Positions 33,662-47,094 of a stretch of DNA of 48,507 bases are shown piece by piece. The stretch lies in assembly GCA_032718475.1 (NCBI GenBank), contig JAUCBJ010006719.1, positions 1 through 48,507 of the forward strand. The letters run 5' to 3'. Position 1 is the stretch's first letter. Every line of letters begins with the position of its first letter. The notes beneath the pieces were generated by a model. The model was not told the origin of the DNA. It saw only the letters and a program-made list of their open reading frames with translations, and did no database searches. The stretch is from Nemertoderma westbladi (lineage: Eukaryota > Xenacoelomorpha > Nemertodermatida > Nemertodermatidae). The translations under genes were made by a program, and so were the position numbers.

Positions 33662-36600
33662 TCTACTCTTTCTACCCCACAGACCGCTCCCGCTAACATC
33701 TACTCTTTCTACCCACAGACCGCTCCCACTAACATCTTCTCTTTCTACCCCACAGACCGCTCCCACTAACATCTACTCTTTCTACCCACAGACCGCTCCC
33801 ACTAACATCTACTCGTTCTACCCACAGACCGCTCCCGCTAACATCTACGAATTCTACCCACTAATATCTACTCTTTCTACCCACAGACCGCTCCCACTAA
33901 CATCTACTCGTTCTACCCCACAGACCGCTCCCGCTAACATCTACTCTTTCTACCCACAGACCGCTCCCACTAACATCTACTCGTTCTACCCCACAGACCG
34001 CTCCCGCTAACATCTACTCTTTCTACCCACAGACCGCTCCCACTAACATCTACTCTTTCTACCCACTAATATCTACTCTTTCTACCCACAGACCGCTCCC
34101 ACTAACATCTACTCGTTCTACCCCACAGACCGCTCCCGCTAACATCTACTCTTTCTACCCACAGACCGCTCCCACTAACATCTTCTCTTTCTACCCCACA
34201 GACCGCACCCACTGATATCTACTCTTTCTACCTGCTAACATCTACTCTTTCTACCCACAGACCGCTCCCACTAACATCTCCTCTTTCTACCCCACAGACC
34301 GCTCCCACTAACATCTCCTCTTTCTACCCCACAGACCGCACCCACTGATATCTACTCTTTCTACCTGCTAACATCTACTCTTTCTACCCACAGACCGCTC
34401 CCGCTAACATCTACTCTTTCTACCCCACAGACCGCTCCCACTAACATCTACTCTTTCTACCCACTAATATCTACTCTTTCTACCCACAGACCGCTCCCGC
34501 TAACATCTACTCTTTCTACCCACAGACCGCTCCCGCTAATATCTACTCTTTCTACCCACAGACCGCTCCCACTAACATCTTCTCTTTCTACCCCACAGAC
34601 CGCACCCACTGATATCTACTCTTTCTACCTGCTAACATCTACTCTTTCTACCCACAGACCGCTCCCACTAACATCTCCTCTTTCTACCCCACAGACCGCT
34701 CCCACTAACATCTCCTCTTTCTACCCCACAGACCGCACCCACTGATATCTACTCTTTCTACCTGCTAACATCTACTCTTTCTACCCACAGACCGCTCCCG
34801 CTAACATCTACTCTTTCTACCCCACAGACCGCTCCCACTAACATCTACTCTTTCTACCCACTAATATCTACTCTTTCTACCCACAGACCGCTCCCGCTAA
34901 CATCTACTCTTTCTACCCACAGACCGCTCCCACTAACATCTACTCTTTCTACCCACTAATATCTACTCTTTCTGCCCCACAGACCGCTCCCGCTAATATC
35001 TACTCTTTCTGCCCCACAGACCGCTCCCACTAATATCTACTCTTTCTACCCACTAACATCTACTCTTTCTACCCACAGACCGCTCCCACTAACATCTCCT
35101 CTTTCTACCCCACAGACCGCACCCACTGATATCTACTCTTTCTACCTGCTAACATCTACTCTTTCTACCCACAGACCGCTCCCACTAACATCTACTCTTT
35201 CTACCCACTAACATCTACTCTTTCTACCCACAGACCGCTCCCACTAACATCTCCTCTTTCTACCCCACAGACCGCACCCACTGATATCTACTCTTTCTAC
35301 CTGCTAACATCTACTCTTTCTACCCACAGACCGCTCCCGCTAACATCTACTCTTTCTACCCACAGACCGCTCCCACTGATATCTACTCTTTCTACCCACT
35401 AATATCTACTCTTTCTACCCCACAGACCGCTCCCACTGATATCTACTCTTTCTACCCACAGACCGCTCCCACTAACATCTTCTCTTTCTACCCCACAGAC
35501 CGCTCCCGCTAACATCTACTCGTTCTACCCCACAGACCGCTCCCACTAACATCTACTCGTTCTACCTGGTAACATCTACTCTTTCTGCCCCACAGACCGC
35601 TCCCACTGATATCTACTCTTTCTACCCACTAACATCTACTCTTTCTACCCACAGACCGCTCCCACTAACATCTACTCTTTCTACCTGGTAACATCTACTC
35701 TTTCTGCCCCACAGACCGCACCCACTGATATCTACTCTTTCTACCTGCTAACATCTACTCTTTCTACCCACAGACCGCTCCCACTAACATCTACTCTTTC
35801 TACCCACAGACCGCTCCCACTAACATCTCCTCTTTCTACCCCACAGACCGCACCCACTGATATCTACTCTTTCTACCTGCTAACATCTACTCTTTCTACC
35901 CACAGACCGCTCCCACTAACATCTACTCTTTCTACCCACAGACCGCTCCCGCTAACATCTACTCTTTCTACCCACAGACCGCTCCCACTAACATCTACTC
36001 TTTCTACCCACTAATATCTACTCTTTCTACCCCACAGACCGCTCCCACTGATATCTACTCTTTCTACCCACAGACCGCTCCCACTAACATCTACTCTTTC
36101 TACCCACTAATATCTACTCTTTCTACCCCACAGACCGCTCCCGCTAACATCTACTCTTTCTACCCACAGACCGCTCCCACTAACATCTACTCTTTCTACC
36201 CACTAATATCTACTCTTTCTACCCCACAGACCGCTCCCGCTAACATCTACTCTTTCTACCCACTAATATCTACTCTTTCTACCCCACAGACCGCTCCCGC
36301 TAACATCTACTCTTTCTACCCACAGACCGCTCCCACTAACATCTACTCTTTCTACCCACTAATATCTACTCTTTCTACCCCACAGACCGCTCCCGCTAAC
36401 ATCTACTCTTTCTACCCACAGACCGCTCCCACTAACATCTACTCTTTCTACCCACTAATATCTACTCTTTCTACCCCACAGACCGCTCCCACTGATATCT
36501 ACTCTTTCTACCCACAGACCGCTCCCACTAACATCTACTCTTTCTACCCACTAATATCTACTCTTTCTACCCCACAGACCGCTCCCACTGATATCTACTC

Positions 36601-39600
36601 TTTCTACCCACAGACCGCTCCCACTAACATCTACTCTTTCTACCCACTAATATCTACTCTTTCTACCCACAGACCGCTCCCACTAACATCTACTCTTTCT
36701 ACCCACTAATATCTACTCTTTCTACCCCACAGACCGCTCCCACTGATATCTACTCTTTCTACCCACTAATATCTACTCTTTCTACCCACAGACCGCTCCC
36801 ACTAACATCTACTCTTTCTACCCACTAATATCTACTCTTTCTACCCCACAGACCGCTCCCGCTAACATCTACTCTTTCTACCCACAGACCGCTCCCACTA
36901 ACATCTACTCTTTCTACCCACTAATATCTACTCTTTCTACCCCACAGACCGCTCCCGCTAACATCTACTCTTTCTACCCACAGACCGCTCCCACTAACAT
37001 CTACTCTTTCTACCCACTAATATCTACTCTTTCTACCCCACAGACCGCTCCCACTGATATCTACTCTTTCTACCCACAGACCGCTCCCACTAACATCTAC
37101 TCTTTCTACCCACTAATATCTACTCTTTCTACCCCACAGACCGCTCCCACTGATATCTACTCTTTCTACCCACAGACCGCTCCCACTAACATCTACTCTT
37201 TCTACCCACTAATATCTACTCTTTCTACCCACAGACCGCTCCCACTAACATCTACTCTTTCTACCCACTAATATCTACTCTTTCTACCCCACAGACCGCT
37301 CCCACTGATATCTACTCTTTCTACCCACTAATATCTACTCTTTCTACCCACAGACCGCTCCCACTAACATCTACTCTTTCTACCCACAGACCGCTCCCAC
37401 TAACATCTACTCTTTCTACCCCACAGACCGCTCCCACTAACATCTACTCTTTCTACCCACAGACCGCTCCCACTAACATCTACTCTTTCTACCTGGTAAC
37501 ATCTACTCTTTCTGCCCCACAGACCGCTCCCACTGATATCTAATCTTTCTACCCACAGACCGCTCCCACTAACATCTACTCTTTCTACCCCACAGACCGC
37601 TCCCACTAACATCTACTCTTTCTACCCACAGACCGCTCCCACTAACATCTACTCTTTCTACCTGGTAACATCTACTCTTTCTGCCCCACAGACCGCTCCC
37701 ACTGATATCTAATCTTTCTACCCACAGACCGCTCCCACTAACATCTACTCTTTCTACCCCACAGACCGCTCCCACTAACATCTACTCTTTCTACCCACAG
37801 ACCGCTCCCACTAACATCTACTCTTTCTACCTGGTAACATCTACTCTTTCTACCCACAGACCGCTCCCACTAACATCTACTCTTTCTACCCCACAGACCG
37901 CTCCCACTAACATCTACTCTTTCTACCCACAGACCGCTCCCACTAACATCTACTCTTTCTACCCACAGACCGCTCCCACTAACATCTACTCTTTCTACCC
38001 ACTAATATCTACTCTTTCTACCCACAGACCGCTCCCACTAATATCTACTCTTTCTGCCCCACAGACCGCTCCCACTAACATCTACTCTTTCTGCCCCACA
38101 GACCGCTCCCGCTAACATCTACTCTTTCTACCCACAGACCGCTCCCGCTAACATCTACTCTTTCTACCCACTAATATCTACTCTTTCTGCCCCACAGACC
38201 GCTCCCGCTAACATCTACTCTTTCTACCCACAGACCGCTCCCGCTAACATCTACTCTTTCTACCCACAGACCGCTCCCGCTAACATCTACTCTTTCTACC
38301 CACTAATATCTACTCTTTCTACCCACAGACCGCTCCCACTAACATCTACTCTTTCTACCCACAGACCGCTCCCACTAACATCTACTCTTTCTACCCACTA
38401 ATATCTACTCTTTCTACCCACAGACCGCTCCCACTAACATCTACTCTTTCTACCCACAGACCGCTCCCACTAATATCTACTCTTTCTACCCACTAATATC
38501 TACTCTTTCTACCCACAGACCGCTCCCACTAACATCTACTCTTTCTACCCACAGACCGCTCCCACTAACATCTACTCTTTCTACCCACAGACCGCTCCCG
38601 CTAACATCTACTCTTTCTACCCACAGACCGCTCCCACTGATATCTACTCTTTCTACCCACTAATATCTACTCTTTCTACCCACAGACCGCTCCCACTAAC
38701 ATCTACTCTTTCTACCCACAGACCGCTCCCGCTAACATCTACTCTTTCTACCCACAGACCGCTCCCACTGATATCTACTCTTTCTACCCACTAATATCTA
38801 CTCTTTCTACCCACAGACCGCTCCCACTAACATCTACTCTTTCTACCCACAGACCGCTCCCACTAATATCTACTCTTTCTGCCCCACAGACCGCTCCCAC
38901 TGATATCTACTCTTTCTGCCCACAGACCGCTCCCACTAACATCTACTCTTTCTACCCACAGACCGCTCCCGCTAACATCTACTCTTTCTACCCACAGACC
39001 GCTCCCACTGATATCTACTCTTTCTACCCACTAATATCTACTCTTTCTACCCACAGACCGCTCCCACTAACATCTACTCTTTCTACCCACAGACCGCTCC
39101 CACTAATATCTACTCTTTCTGCCCCACAGACCGCTCCCACTGATATCTACTCTTTCTGCCCCACAGACCGCTCCCACTGATATCTACTCTTTCTGCCCCA
39201 CAGACCGCTCCCACTGATATCTACTCTTTCTGCCCCACAGACCGCTCCCACTAACATCTACTCTTTCTACCCACAGACCGCTCCCGCTAACATCTACTCT
39301 TTCTACCCACAGACCGCTCCCACTGATATCTACTCTTTCTACCCACTAATATCTACTCTTTCTACCCACAGACCGCTCCCACTAACATCTACTCTTTCTA
39401 CCCACAGACCGCTCCCACTAATATCTACTCTTTCTGCCCCACAGACCGCTCCCACTGATATCTACTCTTTCTGCCCCACAGACCGCTCCCACTGATATCT
39501 ACTCTTTCTGCCCCACAGACCGCTCCCACTGATATCTACTCTTTCTGCCCCACAGACCGCTCCCACTAATATCTACTCTTTCTGCCCCACAGACCGCTCC

Positions 39601-42600
39601 CACTGATATCTACTCTTTCTGCCCCACAGACCGCTCCCGCTAACATCTACTCGTTCTACCCACTAATATCTACTCTTTCTGCCCCACAGACCGCTCCCAC
39701 TGATATCTACTCTTTCTGCCCCACAGACCGCTCCCACTAATATCTACTCTTTCTGCCCCACAGACCGCTCCCACTAATATCTACTCTTTCTACCCACTAA
39801 TATCTACTCTTTCTACCCACTAATATCTACTCTTTCTACCCACTAATATCTACTCTTTCTACCCCACAGACCGCTCCCACTAACATCTACTCTTTCTACC
39901 CACAGACCGCACCCACTGATATCTACTCTTTCTACCTGGTAACATCTACTCTTTCTGCCCCACAGACCGCTCCCACTGATATCTACTCTTTCTACCCCAC
40001 AGACCGCTCCCACTAACATCTACTCTTTCTACCCACAGACCGCACCCACTGATATCTACTCTTTCTACCTGGTAACATCTACTCTTTCTGCCCCACAGAC
40101 CGCTCCCACTGATATCTACTCTTTCTGCCCCACAGACCGCTCCCACTAATATCTACTCTTTCTGCCCCACAGACCGCTCCCACTGATATCTACTCTTTCT
40201 GCCCCACAGACCGCTCCCACTGATATCTACTCTTTCTGCCCCACAGACCGCTCCCACTAATATCTACTCTTTCTGCCCCACAGACCGCTCCCACTAATAT
40301 CTACTCTTTCTACCCACTAATATCTACTCTTTCTACCCACTAATATCTACTCTTTCTACCCACTAATATCTACTCTTTCTACCCCACAGACCGCTCCCAC
40401 TAACATCTACTCTTTCTACCCACAGACCGCTCCCACTAATATCTACTCTTTCTACCCACAGACCGCTCCCACTAATATCTACTCTTTCTGCCCCACAGAC
40501 CGCTCCCACTAATATCTACTCTTTCTGCCCCACAGACCGCTCCCACTAATATCTACTCTTTCTACCCACTAATATCTACTCTTTCTACCCACTAATATCT
40601 ACTCTTTCTACCCCACAGACCGCTCCCGCTAACATATATTCTTTCTACCCCACAGACCGCTCCCACTAACATCTACTCTTTCTACCCCACAGACCGCTCC
40701 CACTGATATCTACTCTTTCTGCCCCACAGACCGCTCCCACTAATATCTACTCTTTCTGCCCCACAGACCGCTCCCACTAATATCTACTCTTTCTACCCAC
40801 TAATATCTACTCTTTCTACCCACTAATATCTACTCTTTCTACCCACTAACATCTACTCTTTCTACCCACAGACCGCACCCACTGATATCTACTCTTTCTA
40901 CCTGGTAACATCTACTCTTTCTGCCCCACAGACCGCTCCCACTGATATCTACTCTTTCTACCCCACAGACCGCTCCCACTAACATCTACTCTTTCTACCC
41001 ACAGACCGCACCCACTGATATCTACTCTTTCTACCTGGTAACATCTACTCTTTCTGCCCCACAGACCGCTCCCACTGATATCTAATCTTTCTACCTGCAA
41101 ACATCTCCTCTTTCTACCCCACAGACCGCACCCACTGATATCTACTCTTTCTACCTGGTAACATCTACTCTTTCTGCCCCACAGACCGCTCCCACTAACA
41201 TCTACTCTTTCTACCCCACAGACCGCTCCCACTGATATCTACTCTTTCTACCCACTAACATCTACTCTTTCTACCCACAGACCGCTCCCACTGATATCTA
41301 CTCTTTCTACCCACTAACATCTACTCTTTCTACCCACAGACCGCTCCCACTAACATCTACTCTTTCTACCTGGTAACATCTAATCTTTCTACCCACAGAC
41401 CGCTCCCACTGATATCTACTCTTTCTACCCACTAATATCTACTCTTTCTACACACAGACCGCTCCCACTGATATCTACTCTTTCTACCCCACAGACCGCT
41501 CCCACTGATATCTACTCTTTCTACCCCACAGACCGCTCCCACTAACATCTACTCTTTCTACCCCACAGACCGCTCCCACTGATATCTACTCTTTCTACCC
41601 ACTAATATCTACTCTTTCTACACACAGACCGCTCCCACTGATATCTACTCTTTCTACCCCACAGACCGCTCCCACTGATATCTACTCTTTCTACCCACTA
41701 ACATCTACTCTTTCTACCCACAGACCGCTCCCACTGATATCTACTCTTTCTACCCCACAGACCGCTCCCACTAACATATATTCTTTCTACCCCACAGACC
41801 GCTCCCACTAACATCTACTCTTTCTACCCCACAGACCGCTCCCACTAACATATATTCTTTCTACCCCACAGACCGCTCCCACTAACATCTACTCTTTCTA
41901 CCCCACAGACCGCTCCCACTAACATCTACTCTTTCTACCTACAGACCGCTCCCACTAACATCTACTCTTTCTACCCACTAACATCTACTCCTTCTACCCA
42001 CAGACCGCTCCCACTGATATCTACTCTTTCTACCTGGTAACATCTACTCTTTCTGCCCCACAGACCGCTCCCACTAACATCTAATCTTTCTACCCCACAG
42101 ACCGCACCCACTGATCTCTACTCTTTCTACCTGCTAACATCTACTCTTTCTATCCACAGACCGCTCCCGCTAACATCTACTCTCTCTACCATACAGACCG
42201 CTCCCACTAACATCTACTCTTTCTACCCCACAGACCGCTCCCGCTAACATCTATTCTTTCTACCCACAGACCGCTCCCACTGATATCTACTCTTTCTACC
42301 TGGTAACATCTACTCTTTCTGCCCCACAGACCGCTCCCACTAACATCTAATCTTTCTACCCCACAGACCGCACCCACTGATCTCTACTCTTTCTACCTGC
42401 TAACATCTACTCTTTCTATCCACAGACCGCTCCCGCTAACATCTACTCTCTCTACCATACAGACCGCTCCCACTAACATCTACTCTTTCTACCCCACAGA
42501 CCGCTCCCGCTAACATCTATTCTTTCTACCCACAGACCGCTCCCACTAACATCTACTCTTTCTACCCCACAGACCGCTCCCGCTAACATCTACTCTTTCT

Positions 42601-42704
42601 ACCCACAGACTGTTCCCACTGATATCTACTCTTTCTACCCACAGACCGCTCCCACTGATATCTACTCTTTCTACCTGGTAACATCTAATCTTTCTACCCC
42701 ACAG

Positions 42705-44148
42705 AACGCATCCACTGATCTCTACTCTTTCTACCTGCTAACAAATACTCTTTCTATCCACAGACCGCTCCCGCTAACATCTACTCTTTCTACACACAGA
42801 CCGCTCCCGCTAACATCTACTCTTTCTATCCACAGACCGCTCCCACTGATATCTACTTTTTCTACCTGCTAACATCTACTCTTTCGACCCCACAGACCGC
42901 TCCCGCTAACATCTACTATTTCTACCCTCAGACCGCTCCCACTGATATCTACTCTTTCTACCTGGTAACATCTACTCTTTCTGCCCCACAGACCGCTCCC
43001 ACTAGCATCTACTCTTTCTACCTGCTAACATCTACTCTTTCGACCCCACAGACCGCTCCCACTGATATCTACTCTTTCTACCTGGTAACATCTACTCTTT
43101 CTACCCCACAGACCGCTCCCACTAACAGCTACTCTTTCTACCCACAGACCGCTCCCACTGATATCTACTCTTTCTACACACAGACCGCTCCCGCTAACAT
43201 CTACTCTTTCTACCCACAGACCGCTCCCACTGATATCTACTCTTTCTACCTGGTAACATCTACTCTTTCTACCCCACAGACCGCTCCCACTAACAGCTAC
43301 TCTTTCTACCCACAGACCGCTCCCACTAACATCTACTCTTTCTACCCACAGACCGCTCCCACTGATATCTACTCTTTCTACCTGGTAACATCTACTCTTT
43401 CTACCCCACAGACCGCTCCCACTAACAGCTACTCTTTCTACCCACAGACCGCTCCCACTGATATCTACTCTTTCTACACACAGACCGCTCCCGCTAACAT
43501 CTACTCTTTCTACCCACAGACCGCTCCCACTGATATCTACTCTTTCTACCTGGTAACATCTACTCTTTCTACCCCACAGACCGCTCCCACTAACAGCTAC
43601 TCTTTCTACCCACAGACCGCTCCCACTAACATCTACTCTTTCTACCCACAGACCGCTCCCACTGATATCTACTCTTTCTACCTGGTAACATCTACTCTTT
43701 CTGCCCCACAGACCGCTCCCAATTATATCTAATCTTTCTACCTGCAAACATCTCCTCTTTCTACCCCACAGACCGCACCCACTGATCTCTACTCTTTCTA
43801 CCTGCTAACATCTACTCTTTCTATCCACAGACCGCTCCCACTGATATCTACTCTTTCTACCTGGTAACATCTAATCTTTCTACCCCACAGAACGCATCCA
43901 CTGATCTCTACTCTTTCTACCTGCTAACAAATACTCTTTCTATCCACAGACCGCTCCCGCTAACATCTACTCTTTCTACACACAGACCGCTCCCGCTAAC
44001 ATCTACTCTTTCTATCCACAGACCGCTCCCACTGATATCTACTTTTTCTACCTGCTAACATCTACTCTTTCGACCCCACAGACCGCTCCCGCTAACATCT
44101 ACTATTTCTACCCTCAGACCGCTCCCACTGATATCTACTCTTTCTACA
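42705..44148. repeat. Right-end satellite duplications: 300-bp and 1186-bp periods
   Basis: The rare variant TAACAGCTACTC occurs at 43133, 43291, 43433 and 43591, giving a 300-bp block repeated twice (steps 158, 142, 158). A longer segment that starts at AACGCATCCACTGATC, 42705, is repeated at 43891 with the same run of rare variants (ACAAATACTC, CTTTTTCTACC, TTTCGACCCC), an offset of 1186 bases. The right edge grew by block duplication. Confidence 0.85.
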
Positions 44149-44306
44149 CCACAGACCGCTCCCGCTAACATCTAGATCTACTCTTTCTACCCGCTAACAT
44201 CTACTCTTTCTACCCACAGACCGCACCCACTAACATCTACTCTTTATACCCAACAGACCGTTCCCGCTAAAATCTACTATTTCTACACAGACACGCTAAC
44301 ATATAA

Positions 44307-45011
44307 GGAGTAACCCGCTCCGTTCCATAAATTCACAATTTAATAACATTGAGAAGAGATATTAATTTGCTGAGATTGGATTTACGTCCAACCACCACCC
44401 CCCCCCCCCCCCCCCCGCTTCCTGTTTCCATAGAACGACATCACATATGCTGTTCATTTCTATGATGCAGTGGTCGGCAGATCGGATCCGTAGTACCTGC
44501 TGGGTGACGCTGTGTTTTGATAACTTTGACTAACAAGATAGTAACTGCAACGTTTACTGAGTGAGAATTGTATTTTATACCACGAGCCGTGCTGCAGTTG
44601 TTTGGCAATACACCCTATATCGAAATTTAATTTAAAAAATATTTGATCAATTTGGGTAACTTGACGCGCTTTTTTCAAGTACACTCACACAAGGTGCGCC
44701 CTTTGTATCTAACAGATAGGACATTGGTTACCAACTCAATGTCACGACGAAACTATACCATCCCATCTCCCATTGTTTGATAGGGGCCCCCTTGTAGTGA
44801 CACTGCTTTCTTCCTATTGACTTTCACTGCATTCCATTGAATATAACTCCCCATACACATACCGGCTCCATGAATGACCCACTCACATAGGAACTTACAT
44901 TAGAGATTCATTTTACTGTTAGGAATTCAGCCAATAGCAGCCGATATTGGCTCAACTAATTCAGTATCGATTTTTGGGTATTAATTATCGCCTTTTTGAC
45001 CCCGGCTGTGG
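44307..45011. other. Non-coding flank with a C19 run
   Basis: There is no gene between the satellite and the promoter of the next gene. A run of 19 C is at 44398-44416. The rest is unique-looking. Confidence 0.5.
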
Positions 45012-45018
45012 TATAAAA
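45012..45018 (+). promoter_or_regulatory. TATA box of the secreted-protein gene
   Basis: TATAAAA lies 79 bases before the ATG at 45097, which allows a start near 45042 and a 5' untranslated leader of about 55 bases. It is the only good TATA box close to the signal-peptide exon. Confidence 0.55.
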
Positions 45019-45096
45019 TCATTAACCGTGTGTTAGAGCTATTATTCTCTACATTATGTGATACCGGTTACTTTTATGTAGTTTGTAGTAATTTGT

Positions 45097-46940
45097 ATGG
45101 CAATGTCGTTCGTGGTTATTTTTCTTTCTGCTTTGTGTTTAGCTAGTGCAGCTCCTCTTAAAGAAACATCAGATGAAGGTGAGAAAATTACAGTTAATAC
45201 TATTTAATTATTTCTTATGCTAAAACACATTATGTAGCCGTAGCGTAGCATTTAATAATATTCTGGACACTATCATACTAATAGTTATCTATAATAAGGC
45301 CTGTGATTGTTGGTGTATGCCGACTTACACACTTTTTTTTTTGATAAGTCTACCTGTCTGAGTTTTATGTACGAAATTTAACGCCCATGTAAAGAATATC
45401 CGGTTTTCAATTTTCGGTTTATATAAGCCTATGAAGAATTTGTATATTTCTCATTTAACTGTTTTATTGCGCTAAATTTTTTTATGTTTCGTTTATTGTT
45501 TTGGTTAGAATTCAGCCTTGCTGAAACCTGTATTTTTTGTTAAAACCTGGTGTTCTTAATTAAAAGTGAATTACAAAGTGGGTAAACTGCAAAGTGAATA
45601 TAACGGCAGCAGGTTTACATTACATGGGTCCGTTTTTTATATAGTCCTAGTCTGCTTGTGTGTTTGGGGACCAGAATCTGCACTGCACTCGCACTTCTAC
45701 GCACCAACCTGCCAAGTCAATGGTAAATAATTCAAAATGTTGGGGTGGGGAAATGAGATCTGTTACTGATGTCCGAGAAAAGAATGATATAGTTGCCGAT
45801 ATTTCAACCAAACAGTCAATCAATCAATTAATCAATTTATAAAATAATTACAAGATACCAATACCGGGCTGAACTCGGACCGTGTGCTATCTACCGACTA
45901 ACTACAGACTACTCGAACTACAGAGACTACTTCCTATAATGTATAACTATTAGCCATCTAATTATATTTTATTATATAGGCCTACCGGTAATTAAATATT
46001 ACGCTTTCTTTCTTAAAAATTCAAAATTGGAACTACATGGCTTCAGTTTGGTTCAGGTTTGAATGATAATGAATATTAAAATTAAATAATTTTATTAATT
46101 AAATGATAGGTTTCTGTTTGTCACTCAAATACTAATTTTTGTTTATTTTTTTGAAAACAATATTTATTTTTTGTAGACGATTTGGAGACCAGATCCATAG
46201 GTTTCGGGCCGGATATCGGCCGTTCGGTAACCAATGTGTACAACCAGGACCTCGGCGACGTCTACCGCCCCGTAGTCAGCGAATCGGTCCACCACATCGA
46301 CCGGGGGATGGTCCATCGTCCGGTCCATTCGGTCCATCACGTGGACGCCGGACGGATAATCAAACCGGTCCACTCGGTTCACAGCGTGGACGCGGGCCCG
46401 ATCCTGAAGCCGGTCTACTCGGTCTCCTACAAGGAGGTGGGTCGGCGGACGCGACCGGTGCACACGGTGCGGAACGTCGATATGGGGCGGTTACTGCGGC
46501 CGGTGCATACGGTGCACCAGGAGGCGGTGGGCCGGTTGGTGCAGCCGGTGGTGCAGCGGAGGGTGCACCAGCAGCACGTGGGGAGGTTGGTGCGACCGGT
46601 GGCCGAGACGGTGACCGCGGTGCGGAGGGTCGAGGTGGGGGGTGTGGGGGTCGTGGGAGGGGGTGTTGTGGGAGGGGGGGTTGTGGGCGTCGGGGCGCTG
46701 AGGGGGGTGGGCGTTGGGGCAGTGAGGGGGGTGGGCGTTGGGGCGGTGCGAGGCGTCGGTGCCGTGGGCGTCGGCGCCGTGGGCGTCGGTGCCGTGGGCG
46801 TTGGAGCCGTGGGCGTCGGTGGCGTGGGCGTGGGTGGCTACCCACCCGGTATACACTCCCCCCATTACAACTACCACCCCGGACATAAAACCTACCCCTA
46901 CAACCCCAACTATCCTTACTTCCATCACTACAGAAAGTAA
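45097..46940 (+). CDS. Secreted His/Val/Gly-rich repeat protein, two exons
   Basis: Exon 1 (45097-45178) encodes a signal peptide, MAMSFVVIFLSALCLASA, then APLKETSDE. Exon 2 (46177-46940) joins in phase 1 (G + AC gives Asp), for about 281 residues in total. After a short acidic linker and FGPDIGRSVTNVYNQDL, a 15-residue repeat occurs about six times, as in GRIIKPVHSVHSVDA and GRLLRPVHTVHQEAV. Then comes a Val/Gly/Ala-rich stretch of GVGAV and GVGG units, and a Tyr/Pro/His-rich tail ending HHYRK. Secretion, His-rich repeats and an elastin-like Gly-Val block suggest an extracellular structural or matrix protein (cuticle, shell, adhesive or silk-like). I do not recognise a named family. The coding exon is very GC-rich against an AT-rich setting, which keeps other frames open by chance. 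Confidence 0.82.
45179..46176 (+). other. Intron of the secreted-protein gene, 998 bp
   Basis: The donor is AAG|GTGAGA at 45178/45179. The acceptor is a T-rich tract ending TTTTTTGTAG at 46176. Both fit the GT-AG rule well. The intron is AT-rich and contains a small CAATCAAT repeat near 45815-45835. No gene is seen inside. Confidence 0.8.
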
Positions 46941-46945
46941 ATAAA
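46940..46945 (+). other. Polyadenylation signal AATAAA
   Basis: AATAAA overlaps the last base of the TAA stop codon (46938-46940) and would give an extremely short 3' untranslated region. A second candidate lies near 47039. Confidence 0.5.
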
Positions 46946-47094
46946 CTCTCATCGCTAAAAGAAAAAAGAAACACGAAAAGAAGAAACAATAACTCACCAA
47001 CATATGTTTATTAAACTCCATTAATTTCATTAATGATTAATAAATTCCATCTCAGCTGGTTACCTTCTGTGCTCAGCGACTATTATTAGCTTCG

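Larger units (their letters stand above)
21441..44306. repeat. Satellite array, 36-bp basic unit, nearly 23 kb
   Basis: The array is head-to-tail copies of a 36-bp unit made of a 13-bp module (CAGACCGCTCCCG, or ...CCCA) and a 23-bp module (CTAACATCTACTCTTTCTAC plus CCA). Many units lack the 13-bp module, giving 23-bp steps, and others are 35 or 37 bp through loss or gain of a C before CACAG. CCCGCT variants dominate the left part, CCCACT the right, with CCCATT, CGCACC, CCTG and other variants in local blocks. The plus strand is rich in pyrimidines. The array is internally very uniform but most diverged at its right edge (after about 42 kb), the usual sign of recombination-driven renewal in the interior. 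Long open frames within it (up to 176 codons) are by-products of a 36-base period. Confidence 0.98.

Noticed and set aside
21441-44306. Satellite read as a CRISPR array or as protein-coding tandem gene
   Set aside because: Units abut without unique spacers, the setting is eukaryotic, and frames are broken by 23-, 35- and 37-bp units. No start region or splice sites flank the open stretches.
44460-44684. 74-codon minus-strand ORF right of the satellite
   Set aside because: Short, no recognisable motif, no promoter or splice support; consistent with chance.
46139-46888. Gly/Arg-rich 249-codon frame on the plus strand
   Set aside because: It is a shifted frame of exon 2. High GC and internal repeats keep it open; it starts inside the intron and lacks the signal peptide.
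46360-47030. Two long antisense open frames (Pro/Arg-rich and His-rich)
   Set aside because: They are the complement of the repetitive GC-rich exon; composition mirrors the repeat and nothing else supports them.
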